The translations under genes and the position numbers were made by a program. From Allolobophora icterica (taxonomy: Eukaryota; Annelida; Clitellata; Crassiclitellata; Lumbricidae): a stretch of DNA of 64,000 nucleotides. The notes under the pieces are model-generated. The model was not told the origin of the DNA and searched no databases. It saw nothing but the letters and a program-made list of their open reading frames with translations. Below are positions 62,301 through 63,261 of this stretch, piece after piece; position 1 is the first letter of the stretch; every line of letters begins with the position of its first letter. The DNA is taken from positions 15,556,346-15,620,345 of the forward strand of contig OY744616.1 of assembly GCA_963556255.1 (NCBI GenBank). Reading direction: 5' to 3'.

Positions 62301-63261
62301 ACAACATGTCTTCTTCATCTAGTCTATCTTATGTGATGTACATCCATCTAACAACATGTCTTCTTCATCTAGTCCATCCTATGTGATGTACATCCATCTA
62401 ACAACATGTCTTCTTCATCTAGCCCATCCTATGTGATGTACATCCATCTAACAACATGTCTTCTTCATCTAGCCCATCCTATGTGATGTACATCCATCTA
62501 ACAACATGTCTTCTTCATCTAGCCCATCCTATGTGATGTACATCCATCTGATAACATGTTATCTTCATCTAATCCATCCTGCATGTTTTATGTCCATCTG
62601 ATAACATGTCTTCTTCATCTAATCCATCCTATGTGTTATATGTTCATCCTATATGATGTACATCCATCTGATAACATGTCTTCTTCATCTAATCCATCCT
62701 ATGTGTTGTATGTTCATCCTATATGATGTACATCCATCTGATAACATGTCTTCTTCATCTAATCCATCCTATGTGTTGTATGTCTATCGACTGTAGATGT
62801 GGCTTCATGTGTCTGATGTTCTTATTCCCATCTACTGTAATTCTGTTTAACGTGACCTGTCTTTTCTGGCTCCAATTCACATTTTGTGATTTTGATTTGT
62901 GTTGTGATGTGAATTTGTGGGCATTCATATATTATATCTTCAACTTGTAATTATTAAAATAATTTTTTTATTTATATTAAGAATATCGCATCTGATTCTG
63001 TATACCATTATTCTGTCTGTTATCACGTCTGTTTTCTCTAATGAAACACACATTTGTCTTTCATCTCCTTGGTGTCTGTCTTTAGGTATCCCAGGAGGAA
63101 AGGGCGAAAGGGGCTTTCCAGGTCTTCCTGGAACTGGACAAGTTGGTCCAAGAGGTCCACCTGGTGATCCAGGCCAAGATGGATTAATAGGGCGTCCAGG
63201 ATCTTTGGGACCTAAAGGAAATGATGGATTTGATGGTTTTCCGGGATCAAAGGGTGAAAAG
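11913..63261 (+). CDS. Type IV collagen alpha chain (alpha-2-like), 27 exons, both ends outside the window
   Basis: Collagen IV forms the network of basement membranes. Spliced lengths of exons 1-27 are 87, 135, 45, 63, 123, 36, 63, 192, 192, 54, 63, 45, 111, 202, 300, 179, 85, 116, 178, 108, 189, 114, 162, 171, 147, 135 and 176, totalling 3471 nt or 1157 codons, open throughout with matching phases. Exon 1 is the 7S cysteine segment; exon 4 has GCNGTQ, the conserved Cys and Asn-Gly-Thr site. GCNGT followed by Gln-Gly-Asp, and EKG after the cysteines, resemble vertebrate alpha-2-type more than alpha-1-type chains. The Gly-X-Y helix has several short interruptions, some with Cys, and several RGD motifs. 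Missing are the signal peptide, the last ~500 codons and NC1. Family call firm; subtype tentative. A skipped exon of 3n length cannot be excluded. Confidence 0.92.
12121..12160. repeat. TTTG microsatellite
   Basis: About ten TTTG units with one TTTGCGTG break, within collagen intron 1. Confidence 0.95.
14095..14900 (+). repeat. Dispersed repeat copy carrying an expanded 29-bp satellite
   Basis: The flanks (14095-14140 and 14812-14880) match the dispersed repeat at 51725-51870. Between them, 14155-14812 is about 22 copies of a 29-bp unit containing ACCCAACCGGCAATCAGGTC. The long frames through it are by-products of a stop-free unit whose length is not a multiple of three. Confidence 0.9.
14155..14812 (+). 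repeat. 29-bp minisatellite, about 22 copies
   Basis: Each unit reads roughly CATCCAAACCCAACCGGCAA then TCAGGTCAA, with C/G and A/C variants spread over the array. A single related segment occurs at 51791-51820, so this array looks like amplification of an internal piece of that repeat. Confidence 0.95.
16103..16156 (+). pseudogene. Possible decayed 54-nt collagen exon (phase 1-1) with a stop codon
   Basis: GG recurs every nine bases at 16102, 16111, 16129, 16138, 16147 and 16156; at 16120 the expected GGA is TGA. It is bounded by a pyrimidine tract with TTCTCAG and by the donor G|GTAAGG. Read as phase 1 it gives Gly-Leu-Thr, Gly-Asp-Ala, stop-[11 protein letters not shown]. It cannot join exons 1 and 2, which are phase 0. 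It may be a relic or a chance pattern; it lacks the Pro and Lys usual for collagen. Confidence 0.35.
17161..17480. repeat. CATA/TGCA-rich microsatellite region
   Basis: Long runs of CATACATA mixed with ATGCATAC and ACATGTA. The apparent Met/Tyr/Cys-rich frames on both strands are products of this repeat. Confidence 0.95.
17610..17668. repeat. (CAC)n trinucleotide repeat
   Basis: About 19 uninterrupted CAC units in the intron. It gives poly-Thr and poly-Val pseudo-frames and has no coding sense. Confidence 0.97.
17875..18545 (+). repeat. 49-bp tandem repeat split by a LINE
   Basis: The unit GGTTTACAGATATGTAGAAC then CATCAGTTATCTTAGAGGCA is present before 17957 and resumes at 18453. The intervening 500 bases are a LINE 3' end, so the retroelement landed inside the array. 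Confidence 0.8.
17957..18455 (+). mobile_element. 5'-truncated CR1/L2-like LINE (RT C-terminus and tail)
   Basis: The frame 17999-18382 encodes the end of a non-LTR reverse transcriptase: [19 protein letters not shown], then [19 protein letters not shown]. The tail GGGAGCGCTTCTGAGTAG then GGGGGCGCTATATTAAA is shared with other copies here and ends in (AATG)n. It is only the last part of ORF2 and cannot move by itself. Confidence 0.85.
18899..19300 (+). repeat. 51-bp satellite built of two half units
   Basis: The repeat GGTCATAATGGACAAAGGTC then AAAATCATAATGGAYAAAGG recurs with a 51-base period (18911, 18962, 19013). Each half carries ATAATGGAYAAAGGTCAAA. The last copies near 19200-19300 are irregular. 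Confidence 0.9.
19838..19930 (-). repeat. Retroelement 3' tail fragment with a GATTAC run
   Basis: On the minus strand GCACTTGGCTTTACAGTGGC then GCTTTAGAAAAT is followed by repeated GATTAC. A similar segment lies at 57755-57835. The form (GGCGCTTTAGAA plus a microsatellite) resembles the LINE/SINE tails elsewhere in the window. Confidence 0.55.
20459..20593 (+). CDS. Collagen IV exon 2
   Basis: 135 nt, phase 0-0; acceptor TTTTTTCTGTGTAG, donor GTAATT. It encodes [20 protein letters not shown] then 25 more residues ending GFKGDR, unbroken Gly-X-Y. It follows directly from the 7S cysteines of exon 1. Confidence 0.92.
20594..21532 (+). other. Collagen intron 2
   Basis: AT-rich sequence; I see no recognisable element. 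Confidence 0.7.
21533..21577 (+). CDS. Collagen IV exon 3
   Basis: 45 nt, phase 0-0; acceptor TTCTTCAACAG, donor GTAAGT. It encodes [15 protein letters not shown]. Confidence 0.92.
22690..22960 (-). mobile_element. LINE reverse transcriptase C-terminal fragment (RTE-like or similar)
   Basis: The minus frame 22927-22709 encodes [16 protein letters not shown] and [23 protein letters not shown]-x-x-RM followed by a W...L..A.D pattern is typical of the end of many LINE ORF2 proteins. The clade is uncertain and the rest of the element is missing. Confidence 0.6.
23870..23940 (+). mobile_element. 71-bp TTAA-bounded mini-element, copy 1
   Basis: It starts with TTAA and ends TTAG (one change), with inverted ends TTAACGAT and ATCGTTAA-type around CTGCGTTGGTTTTC. 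Length and internal sequence match the copies at 46978-47048 and 52638-52708. Confidence 0.7.
25012..25074 (+). CDS. Collagen IV exon 4, with the conserved Cys and N-glycosylation site
   Basis: 63 nt, phase 0-0; acceptor TTGTTGTTTTTAG, donor GTAAGC. It encodes [20 protein letters not shown] then Q. The GCNGT motif is conserved near the N-terminus of collagen IV chains, where the Asn carries a glycan in the 7S region. This is the strongest single mark of the family. Confidence 0.95.
25501..25600. repeat. (TA)n/(TATG)n microsatellite
   Basis: One hundred bases of alternating TA with regular TG steps. Confidence 0.97.
25936..26490. mobile_element. hAT-type MITE, 555 bp
   Basis: The ends are CAGTGATGGGCACTAAACT and the inverse of CAGTGATGGGCAATAGTTAA. 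The flanks AATTGTGG (25928-25935) and AATTGTAG (26491-26498) form an 8-bp target duplication with one mismatch. CAGTG termini and 8-bp duplications are typical of hAT. The interior is AT-rich with many TTTAGTTAAACT motifs in both directions and no frame. Confidence 0.85.
26560..27275 (-). repeat. 3' LTR of the non-autonomous gypsy element
   Basis: 716 bp, 3181 bases from its partner. It begins TGTCGCAATCGAAGGTCGCC and ends CACACGCGACA. The terminal six bases form a perfect inverted repeat. Confidence 0.93.
27276..27286 (-). other. Polypurine tract of the non-autonomous gypsy element
   Basis: The minus strand reads GGGAAGGGAGG immediately before the LTR start TGTCGCG. Confidence 0.8.
27466..29214 (-). 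CDS. Gag-like coiled-coil protein fused to a gypsy RNase H domain
   Basis: 582 codons, uninterrupted. Residues 1-80 look like the start of a Gag protein. About 85-350 is a Glu/Arg/Lys-rich coiled coil partly built of a 141-bp (47-residue) repeat. About 370-430 resembles Gag again. From about 440 the chain enters the RT-RNase H connection, then RNase H with D467 (TDAS), a Glu in VEREAYAV, Asp in YSDHHPL and Asp in IPTDLLSR, so all four acidic residues remain. Protease, the RT fingers and palm, and integrase are absent. The joint is in frame, so the protein could be made. Its use is unknown. Confidence 0.85.
   Translation of the reverse strand: MDKLSIGKRVRVLNMPRHRLVAYLIKMGLGEEELGSMSTGQLQEASAEIIVSGREAPPEVSEEVNIGSLETSIRSTRLRQLVGLEQLKYERREAESVERRKEEEEERQRRIEEKRERRLEEEEERQRSEEKEEAEELRKEEGEEAERRLRLLEERAERRKEEKEERQRRIEEERERRRQEKEERLRLLGETQAEKLRIIGEESRLLREMQDERLWLLEEKRRREEKEETERLRMLEEKQAEKLRLQEEKQRKEEKEEAEKLRLQEEKRRREEKEETERLRMLEEKQAEKLRLQEEKQRREGKEEAEKLRLQEEKRRREEKEEAEKREKEVREERDAERRLRDERDYNLRHSVVGRMETYSESLRGLLSRFPSDHAQISGLFVHDEKLFDSCVVPDDLRSRLLLTCLDNQARTVTARILIDWTQKSVPVKIPWRADHQKALDKLTHDWNNAVRLQTIDYGREFGLSTDASDKAVDCCVFQIQDEGTERPICCASSKLDATQARWATVEREAYAVIFALKKFRNLICMSRTTLYSDHHPLIFLTASTPTSAKLARGALALQDFDMSFEYRPGVLNIPTDLLSRL
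28321..28602 (-). repeat. 141-bp tandem duplication in the coiled-coil coding region
   Basis: CCTCTGCTTCTCCTCCTGAA starts at 28321 and recurs at 28462 with near-identical following sequence. A multiple of three, it lengthens the coiled coil by 47 residues without breaking the frame. Confidence 0.8.
29722..29739 (-). other. Primer binding site, tRNA-Ser type
   Basis: The minus strand reads TGGCGCAGTCGACAGGAT one base after the 5' LTR end. It closely resembles the tRNA-Ser primer sites known from gypsy-family elements such as 297 and 17.6. Confidence 0.8.
29741..30456 (-). repeat. 5' LTR of the non-autonomous gypsy element
   Basis: 716 bp, the partner of 26560-27275. Transcription would run leftwards. 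It is followed on the right by the target duplication GGTTT at 30457-30461. Confidence 0.93.
30781..30903 (+). CDS. Collagen IV exon 5
   Basis: 123 nt, phase 0-0; acceptor TTTGTTTCAG, donor GTTTGT. Gly-X-Y from [15 protein letters not shown], then a short interruption in [12 protein letters not shown]. Collagen IV helices normally contain such interruptions. Confidence 0.93.
30904..31724 (+). other. Collagen intron 5
   Basis: It contains the tRNA-derived SINE at 31211-31442 and an (ATCA)n run near 31514-31535. Nothing else was seen. Confidence 0.75.
31211..31442 (-). mobile_element. tRNA-derived SINE with CORE-like centre and LINE-shared tail, full length
   Basis: On the minus strand the head has box A TGGCTGAGTGG (31422-31432) and box B GGTTCGAATCC (31379-31389). 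The centre has GACCTTGGGCAAGTCCTTCA, like the CORE of MIR-type SINEs. The tail GTCGGGAGCGGCTCTGAGTA then GAGGCGCTATAGAAAT matches the end of the local LINE family, followed by AAATAAAT. No protein is encoded. Confidence 0.85.
31725..31760 (+). CDS. Collagen IV exon 6
   Basis: 36 nt, phase 0-0; acceptor GTTTCTTTAG, donor GTAAGT. It encodes [12 protein letters not shown]. Confidence 0.9.
31761..33330 (+). other. Collagen intron 6
   Basis: It contains a 134-bp inverted-repeat element (32241-32374). The rest shows no clear feature. Confidence 0.7.
32241..32374. mobile_element. Small inverted-repeat element with TA flanks, 134 bp
   Basis: The left end CCGTATATACTCGCATATAA then GTCGA mirrors the right end (inverse CCGCATACACTCGCGTACAA then GTCGA). 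Both sides are flanked by TA. CCGTAT-x-TACTCG repeats with AAGTCGA are met in many animal genomes. Too short to code. Confidence 0.7.
33331..33393 (+). CDS. Collagen IV exon 7
   Basis: 63 nt, phase 0-0; acceptor TCTGTTTTAAAG, donor GTGAGT. It encodes [20 protein letters not shown] then P. Confidence 0.92.
33394..35380 (+). other. Collagen intron 7
   Basis: It contains a minus-strand LINE end (33826-34225) and an AAT-rich run near 34398-34424. The remainder has no clear feature. Confidence 0.7.
33826..34225 (-). mobile_element. Degenerate CR1/L2-like LINE 3' end
   Basis: The minus strand encodes [20 protein letters not shown], aligned with [20 protein letters not shown] of the copy at 40826-41654, then decays. 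The tail GGGAGCCTCTGATTAGGGTG and GCTGTATAAG is a worn version of the family tail and runs into TGAATGAAAAATG. Confidence 0.75.
35381..35572 (+). CDS. Collagen IV exon 8, with two N-glycosylation sites
   Basis: 192 nt, phase 0-0; acceptor TACGTTTTGTAG, donor GTTTGT. It encodes [20 protein letters not shown] and on to GEAGAK. The helix breaks around [10 protein letters not shown], which holds Asn-Arg-Thr and Asn-Ile-Thr sequons. Its length and break position match exon 9. Confidence 0.94.
35597..35644 (+). repeat. Four 12-bp tandem repeats in a 202-bp intron
   Basis: GTGCCGACTTGC is repeated four times without change, 24 bases after the exon 8 donor. Confidence 0.95.
35775..35966 (+). CDS. 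Collagen IV exon 9
   Basis: 192 nt, phase 0-0; acceptor TTGCTTTTAG, donor GTTTGT. It encodes [20 protein letters not shown] through GERGQK. It aligns with exon 8 without gaps: KG-x-MG-x-GI-x-GP early, then PGPPG and a break (TSSSAHAK) at the same place. This indicates duplication of one exon. Confidence 0.94.
36099..36174. repeat. (AAT)n microsatellite
   Basis: About 25 AAT units, adjacent to the 3' end of a minus-strand SINE and possibly grown from its tail. Confidence 0.97.
36175..36488 (-). mobile_element. tRNA-derived SINE, second family
   Basis: The minus-strand head has TAGAGTAATGG (36465-36475) as box A and GATCGAACCCC (near 36420-36430) as box B. The body contains two CGGCAGCCAC segments (36238 and 36330) and the 3' end abuts the (AAT)n run. 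The head resembles that of the SINE at 54025-54250. Confidence 0.65.
37945..38345 (-). mobile_element. Decayed CR1/L2-like LINE 3' end
   Basis: The minus strand shows pieces of the RT C-terminus (FNWLPVSAR, then APATFVT-like and [16 protein letters not shown], then LWNSL) in more than one frame. A tail follows: GAGTGCTCCGAATAGTTTGC and GAGGCGCTTTATAAAG. Frameshifts and stops show it is old. Confidence 0.65.
39237..39307. repeat. CATC microsatellite
   Basis: Imperfect CATC/CATG units over 70 bases. Confidence 0.95.
40054..40107 (+). CDS. Collagen IV exon 10
   Basis: 54 nt, phase 0-0; acceptor TGAATTTTCAG, donor GTAAGT. It encodes [18 protein letters not shown]. Confidence 0.92.
40108..40665 (+). 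other. Collagen intron 10
   Basis: AT-rich; I see no clear element. Confidence 0.65.
40666..40728 (+). CDS. Collagen IV exon 11
   Basis: 63 nt, phase 0-0; acceptor TTTGGTTTCAG, donor GTGAGT. It encodes [20 protein letters not shown] then R. Confidence 0.93.
40729..42111 (+). other. Collagen intron 11
   Basis: It is mostly the antisense LINE at 40821-41654; the remaining 450 bases to exon 12 show nothing clear. Confidence 0.75.
40821..41654 (-). mobile_element. CR1/L2-like LINE 3' part, best-preserved copy
   Basis: The minus frame 41564-40869 (231 codons) encodes the end of the [62 protein letters not shown], ending RAWVGSATE. Upstream, [18 protein letters not shown] reaches 41654. The 3' end, after GGGGTGCTATAGAAGTTC, is an (ATAG)n microsatellite at 40838-40821. 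The 5' part is missing. Confidence 0.9.
42112..42156 (+). CDS. Collagen IV exon 12
   Basis: 45 nt, phase 0-0; acceptor GTTTTTCTTAG, donor GTGAGA. It encodes [15 protein letters not shown]. Confidence 0.92.
42157..42705 (+). other. Collagen intron 12
   Basis: AT-rich, with a short AATAAT run near 42377; no element recognised. Confidence 0.65.
42706..42816 (+). CDS. Collagen IV exon 13
   Basis: 111 nt, phase 0-0; acceptor CTGACTTTTCCAG, donor GTAAGC. It encodes [20 protein letters not shown] and on to GEPGRDS. The last residues begin the interruption that continues in exon 14. Confidence 0.93.
42867..43050 (+). mobile_element. 5'-truncated SINE (LINE-shared tail) with a fold-back start
   Basis: From GGACCCTGGGCAAGTCCTTC it matches the SINE at 31211-31442 through GAGGCGCTATAGAAATATCC and AAATAAAT. 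The tRNA head is absent. Instead GGTCCGTACGC (42867-42877) is a perfect 11-bp inverse of GCGTACGGACC (42885-42895). Confidence 0.85.
43182..43250 (+). mobile_element. LINE/SINE 3' tail only
   Basis: GGAGTCGGGAGTGCCTCTGA then GAAGAGGCGTTATATAAAT and an AAATGAAT-type run. It is an extremely truncated copy. Confidence 0.75.
44014..44215 (+). CDS. Collagen IV exon 14, with a cysteine interruption and phase change
   Basis: 202 nt, starting in phase 0 and ending after the first base of a Gly codon; acceptor TTTGGGTGTAG, donor GTGAGG. The break [10 protein letters not shown] holds one Cys; then Gly-X-Y including GERGDRG (an RGD). This is the first junction in the window that splits a glycine codon. 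Confidence 0.93.
44610..44870 (+). mobile_element. CR1/L2-like LINE 3' end
   Basis: It encodes [20 protein letters not shown], then [20 protein letters not shown] and the stop TAG. The tail GGGGCGCTATATAAATTTAG ends in TTGATTGATCA. The last six codons (WVGSAS-E) lie in the same bases that the SINEs copied. Confidence 0.88.
45120..45510 (-). mobile_element. LINE RT C-terminal fragment of another family
   Basis: The minus frame 45506-45120 encodes [20 protein letters not shown] then [10 protein letters not shown] and [10 protein letters not shown], the usual GP-x-x-WN-x-LP end of a non-LTR reverse transcriptase. The frame is open to the stop but lacks the catalytic part. Confidence 0.75.
45609..45908 (+). 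CDS. Collagen IV exon 15 (largest)
   Basis: 300 nt, phase 1-1; acceptor ATCTTTTCCAG, donor GTGGGT. It encodes [20 protein letters not shown] and on to GLFGQK. Interruptions occur around [14 protein letters not shown] and GDTPDGEVG. Confidence 0.94.
46545..46975 (+). mobile_element. LINE 3' end (Jockey-like or related clade), ending in (CTTA)n
   Basis: It encodes [17 protein letters not shown], then by a frame change [20 protein letters not shown], similar to the LINE at 49430. A 3' untranslated part leads to CTTACTTACTTACTTA at 46955-46970. Confidence 0.7.
46978..47048 (-). mobile_element. 71-bp TTAA-bounded mini-element, copy 2
   Basis: Perfect TTAA at both ends; on the minus strand TTAACACTTTAACAATGAGC then TGGTTTCCCAGT. 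It aligns end to end with 52638-52708. It lies next to the LINE's CTTA run. Confidence 0.8.
47697..47875 (+). CDS. Collagen IV exon 16, with a CSSC interruption
   Basis: 179 nt, entering in phase 1 and ending in phase 0; acceptor TTTGTTGACAG, donor GTATGG. It encodes [20 protein letters not shown] and on to GQPGGP. The two cysteines sit in an interruption. It contains LRGDRG. Confidence 0.94.
48290..48725 (+). mobile_element. LINE 3' end (CR1/L2-like), ending in (ATT)n
   Basis: Near its end it encodes [20 protein letters not shown] then [14 protein letters not shown] and a stop, typical of a LINE ORF2 C-terminus. The tail GGCACTATAGAAATTGTCCA is followed by (ATT)n at 48662-48724. The upstream part has frame breaks. 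Confidence 0.75.
48942..49198. mobile_element. hAT-type MITE (family A), 257 bp
   Basis: The ends are CAGTGGCGGCGATC and the inverse of CATGGGCGGCGATC. CAGCGTGC flanks it perfectly at 48934-48941 and 49199-49206, an 8-bp target duplication. A second copy is at 55741-56001. It has no frame of its own. Confidence 0.93.
49341..49425 (+). CDS. Collagen IV exon 17
   Basis: 85 nt, entering in phase 0 and ending in phase 1; acceptor TGAATTCTTCAG, donor GTACAT. It encodes [20 protein letters not shown] then VPTMPGEP, with an interruption at DQPFVPTMP. Confidence 0.92.
49430..51428 (+). mobile_element. LINE 3' part interrupted by a nested element
   Basis: The first part encodes [20 protein letters not shown] and [20 protein letters not shown]. 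This is the RT catalytic region, where FADE stands in place of the usual YADD. Later, [15 protein letters not shown] at 50040-50094 continues after the nested element as [12 protein letters not shown] and a stop at about 51188-51225. The tail ends in TTTGATTTGATTGATTTGA. Several frame breaks show it is not active. Confidence 0.8.
50097..51179. mobile_element. hAT-type non-autonomous element nested in a LINE, 1083 bp
   Basis: The ends are CAGTGATATTTT and its inverse, and CCAAAAAC flanks both sides (50089-50096 and 51180-51187), an 8-bp duplication. The interior has many AATAATTCCTAATT and TTTTACTTCTAA motifs. No transposase frame is visible. Confidence 0.9.
51725..51870 (+). repeat. Dispersed repeat with a single ancestor-like 29-bp segment
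   Basis: It runs from TAACTTCTGTTGCACTTGTG through AATGCACAAGGCATCAACTG, then AAAACCCAGCCGTTACCAGG, then AAAATCAGTCTGCTAGG. Related copies are at 14095-14900 and 53396-53520. Confidence 0.75.
52067..52182 (+). CDS. Collagen IV exon 18
   Basis: 116 nt, entering in phase 1 and ending in phase 0; acceptor TTGTTAACAG, donor GTGAGT. It encodes [20 protein letters not shown] and on to GPLGPK, unbroken Gly-X-Y. Confidence 0.94.
52215..52340 (-). repeat. Dispersed repeat, shorter member of a pair with 54690-54930
   Basis: AGTCAGAGATTTAT, then GGTATTCGTGACTACCGTTA and ACCAGAAACAGA, then TTTTCAC, matching the segment at 54690-54790. Probably the 3' end of a retroelement on the minus strand. Confidence 0.65.
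52638..52708 (+). mobile_element. 71-bp TTAA-bounded mini-element, copy 3
   Basis: Perfect TTAA at both ends, with inverted ends TTAACACTTTAA and TTAAAGTGTTAA. The centre is GATGAGCTGCATTGGTTTCC then CAGTTGC. Same length as the other two copies. Confidence 0.8.
52845..53022 (+). CDS. Collagen IV exon 19
   Basis: 178 nt, entering in phase 0 and ending in phase 1; acceptor AAATTTGTGACAG, donor GTGAGT. It encodes [20 protein letters not shown] and on to GQKGEV. Short breaks occur at GRGGGLG and GAGHPG. Confidence 0.94.
53286..53333. repeat. (TA)n microsatellite
   Basis: About 48 bases of TA with two TG/CA steps that make it nearly self-complementary. Confidence 0.95.
53396..53520 (+). repeat. 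Dispersed repeat copy (5' part)
   Basis: TAACTTCTGTTTTGCCAGTG then TCTAATGCACAAGGCATCAA matches 51725-51780. The similarity fades after about 53450. Confidence 0.65.
53696..53803 (+). CDS. Collagen IV exon 20
   Basis: 108 nt, phase 1-1; acceptor TATCTTTGGCAG, donor GTAGGG. It encodes [20 protein letters not shown] and on to GRKGFP, opening with a break (ESTYAPVK). Confidence 0.93.
54025..54250 (-). mobile_element. tRNA-derived SINE
   Basis: The minus strand reads GGGGGGATAGAGTAATGGTA (box A TAGAGTAATGG at 54223-54233), then GGGTTCGATACCC (box B, 54179-54191). A short body ends near an AATAAT-rich stretch. The anticodon arm does not fold as a normal tRNA, so I call it a SINE and not a tRNA gene. 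Confidence 0.75.
54690..54930 (-). repeat. Dispersed repeat, longer member of a pair with 52215-52340
   Basis: Shares GGTATTCGTGACTACC and ACCAGAAACAGA with 52215-52340. The minus strand holds a 60-codon frame (54926-54744) that ends in the shared part; I do not recognise it. Confidence 0.6.
55387..55575 (+). CDS. Collagen IV exon 21
   Basis: 189 nt, phase 1-1; acceptor TGTGATTTGCAG, donor GTGAAT. It encodes [20 protein letters not shown] and on to GRDGSE after the split glycine; unbroken Gly-X-Y. Confidence 0.94.
55741..56001. mobile_element. hAT-type MITE (family A), 261 bp, second copy
   Basis: The same ends as at 48942, CAGTGGCGGCGATC and GATCGCCGCCCATG, with the same CTTGTTTGACAGGTG and TGTCCCC...GGTGGGGGG interior. 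ACTGTATT at 55733-55740 and 56002-56009 is a perfect 8-bp target duplication. Confidence 0.93.
56315..56761. mobile_element. Inverted-repeat element in an AT microsatellite, 447 bp
   Basis: Ends TGTGACGCCAGGGCTCAAAA then CCC are perfect inverses for 23 bases and similar for about 20 more. Both sides are (TA)n, so the target duplication cannot be defined. The CAGGGCTCAAAACCC core suggests a hAT-like origin. No frame is present. Confidence 0.8.
57284..57397 (+). CDS. Collagen IV exon 22
   Basis: 114 nt, phase 1-1; acceptor AATTGATTTTAG, donor GTGGGT. It encodes [20 protein letters not shown] and on to GPRGDPGLA, with a break (EAPITLIHH) and an RGD. Confidence 0.93.
57398..58407 (+). other. Collagen intron 22
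   Basis: It contains a retroelement tail (57755-57835) like that at 19838; otherwise AT-rich with nothing clear. Confidence 0.7.
57755..57835 (-). repeat. Retroelement 3' tail fragment with a GATTAC run
   Basis: On the minus strand GCTGGTGCCCTGTGCTTGGC then CTTCAAGTGGCGCTTTAGAA, followed by GATTACGATTACG. It matches 19838-19930 in the same order. Confidence 0.55.
58408..58569 (+). CDS. Collagen IV exon 23
   Basis: 162 nt, phase 1-1; acceptor CTATATTTATAG, donor GTAAAC. It encodes [20 protein letters not shown] and on to GREGSP. There are two RGDs (GDRGDLG and GDRGDPG) and a break at GPGVLMG. Confidence 0.94.
58570..60138 (+). other. Collagen intron 23
   Basis: About 1.3 kb of this intron is the 20-bp minisatellite; the short flanks hold nothing else. 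Confidence 0.85.
58681..60008 (+). repeat. 20-bp minisatellite, about 66 copies
   Basis: The unit TACTCAGGCACTCACTCATT has scattered variants (CTCGCTCATT, CACTCAGG, CTCAATCATT). Groups of variant units recur in the same order (for example CTCGCTC, CTCGCTC, CTCAATC near 59250, 59520 and 59870), showing block duplication. The two 430- to 450-codon frames through it are by-products. Confidence 0.97.
60139..60309 (+). CDS. Collagen IV exon 24
   Basis: 171 nt, phase 1-1; acceptor TATTGTTCTAG, donor GTAACG. It encodes [20 protein letters not shown] and on to GREGLP, unbroken Gly-X-Y. Confidence 0.95.
60310..61332 (+). other. Collagen intron 24
   Basis: It contains the SINE at 61060-61275; the rest shows nothing clear. 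Confidence 0.7.
61060..61275 (-). mobile_element. tRNA-derived SINE, third type, with CORE-like centre
   Basis: The minus strand starts GTAGCAGCCTAGTTGATTGG (box A-like) and has GGGTTCACGCC (box B-like, near 61219-61229). GTAATGACCTTGGGAAAGCT at about 61184-61203 resembles the CORE motif of the SINE at 31211. The tail is unclear. Confidence 0.65.
61333..61479 (+). CDS. Collagen IV exon 25
   Basis: 147 nt, phase 1-1; acceptor GTTTCTGTTTCAG, donor GTTAGT. It encodes [20 protein letters not shown] and on to GLNGAP, with a break at ERSNAH and an RGDS. Confidence 0.94.
61480..61828 (+). other. Collagen intron 25
   Basis: A short intron with no recognised element. Confidence 0.7.
61829..61963 (+). 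CDS. Collagen IV exon 26
   Basis: 135 nt, phase 1-1; acceptor CACTTCTTTTCAG, donor GTAGCA. It encodes [20 protein letters not shown] and on to GEDGFP, with a break at RPSAGG. Confidence 0.95.
61964..63085 (+). other. Collagen intron 26
   Basis: It contains a 50-bp satellite (62236-62790); the flanks are AT-rich with no other feature. Confidence 0.8.
62236..62790 (+). repeat. 50-bp satellite, about 11 copies
   Basis: The unit CATCCATCTAACAACATGTC then TTCTTCATCTAGCCCATCCT and ATGTGATGTA repeats every 50 bases to about 62560. Later units are more variable, with GATAACATG and TGTTGTATG changes. Confidence 0.93.
63086..63261 (+). CDS. Collagen IV exon 27 (last in window)
   Basis: 176 nt, entering in phase 1 and ending in phase 0; acceptor TGTCTGTCTTTAG, donor GTAATG. 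It encodes [20 protein letters not shown] and on to GSKGEK. The gene must continue to the right because no NC1 domain is reached. Confidence 0.95.
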
